From contig CAYUCO010000072.1 in assembly GCA_964443385.1 (NCBI GenBank), positions 1 to 5,654 on the forward strand: a DNA stretch of 5,654 nt, read 5' to 3'. Made by a program: the position numbers and the translations under genes. Numbering within the stretch: the stretch's first letter is position 1; each line of letters starts with the position of its first letter. The notes under the pieces are model-generated. The model was not told the DNA's origin and did no database searches. It was given only the letters and a program-made list of their open reading frames with translations. Of this stretch, positions 5,362-5,654 are shown piece by piece. The DNA comes from VFHP01 sp964443385. GTDB taxonomy: Bacteria > Chloroflexota > Dehalococcoidia > Lucifugimonadales > UBA2985.

Positions 5362-5654
5362 ATGGGACATTTAAAAGTTGAGGCACGGGAAATTTTGAAA
5401 TCTTTTGTAAGCAAGTTTGTAATATTCAATTTAATGTTAATTACCTGCATTTGTGTTGTAGGATTGTTTTCTTGTTCCAGTACTTCGACTTCGACACCTA
5501 CACCTACACCTACACCTAGCATTACCCCAGAGATGAATACTAAGACATCTGTTCCATCTGAAAGTACAGTAATGAATAATGGATTTGTTTCTGTTTCTTT
5601 GTCTGATACATCGACAGCTAGATACTTGATACGCGAAAGACTTGCTAGATTGGA
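5362..5654 (+). CDS. Probable lipoprotein with Thr-Pro linker, 3' partial
   Basis: Open frame running off the right edge; 97 codons are visible from the ATG at 5362. A basic N-terminal region is followed by a hydrophobic stretch (about 19-36) and a lipobox-like LFSC ending at Cys38. This suggests a lipid-anchored, secreted protein. Directly after the Cys comes a low-complexity linker, SSTSTSTPTPTPTPS (39-53), typical of the tether between a lipid anchor and a folded domain. The last visible residues (NNGFVSVSL then ARYLIRERLARL, about 74-97) recall the first strands of YceI-like lipid-binding domains as found in Chloroflexota. This is from memory and too short to be firm. No good Shine-Dalgarno precedes 5362. 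A TTG start at 5395, after GGGA, would give a more ordinary signal peptide beginning MKSFVSKF with the Cys at 27. A minus-strand frame over the same bases is dismissed as the shadow of the repeat. Confidence 0.65.
   Translation, partial: MGHLKVEAREILKSFVSKFVIFNLMLITCICVVGLFSCSSTSTSTPTPTPTPSITPEMNTKTSVPSESTVMNNGFVSVSLSDTSTARYLIRERLARL
5482..5517 (+). repeat. Hexanucleotide tandem repeats coding the Ser/Thr/Pro linker
   Basis: Two copies of ACTTCG (5482-5493) are followed directly by four perfect copies of ACACCT (5494-5517). They encode TS-TS-TP-TP-TP-TP in the lipoprotein linker. Because the unit is six bases, gain or loss of copies would change linker length without breaking the frame. Confidence 0.9.

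Noticed and set aside
5340..5522. Minus-strand frame of 60 codons with a Gly-Val repeat
   Set aside because: It is the reverse reading of the ACACCT repeat in the plus-strand lipoprotein gene. The plus strand has a signal peptide and lipobox and continues to the window edge.

Overview
This 5.65 kb window is a bacterial chromosomal segment of moderately AT-rich DNA. It holds six protein-coding genes and no RNA gene, mobile element or CRISPR array that I can support. Gene content (two acetolactate-synthase-like ThDP enzymes, an EamA transporter, a CrcB fluoride channel, a small cupin and a lipoprotein with a Thr-Pro linker) and frequent AGA and ATA codons would suit a marine Chloroflexota (SAR202-like) genome. 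That placement is a weak impression, because nothing here is taxonomically diagnostic.

Layout. An EamA/DMT-type membrane transporter (28-957, +) faces a ThDP-dependent enzyme (2661-1024, -). A perfect 11-bp hairpin lies in the 66 bp between their stops. The ThDP gene is transcribed away from a second, distantly related ThDP enzyme (2852-4495, +), and the roughly 190 bp between the two starts is a divergent control region. The second enzyme ends 16 bp from the end of an oppositely transcribed crcB-type fluoride channel gene (4883-4512, -). That gene lies 42 bp downstream of a small single-domain cupin gene (5276-4926, -), and the two probably form an operon. A second divergent region of about 85 bp leads to a probable lipoprotein (5362 onward, +) that runs off the window; its last visible residues resemble the start of a YceI-like domain, but only weakly.

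How the genes may relate. The two ThDP enzymes have the same three-domain architecture but different active-site signatures. One is near-canonical (RHEQ, GDG...FND). The other is divergent (CYPAN, RTER, GDA...LNN). They therefore probably act on different 2-keto or acyl-CoA substrates. Neither sequence allows a substrate to be named. No acetolactate synthase small subunit or branched-chain amino acid gene accompanies them, which argues against a standard ilvB role. The transporter could move a related metabolite, but that is only proximity.

Start sites were re-examined. Three genes have plausible starts other than the longest ORF (2852 instead of 2840; 5276 instead of 5279; 5395 as an alternative to 5362). 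The first gene is open to the left edge and lacks a visible ribosome binding site.
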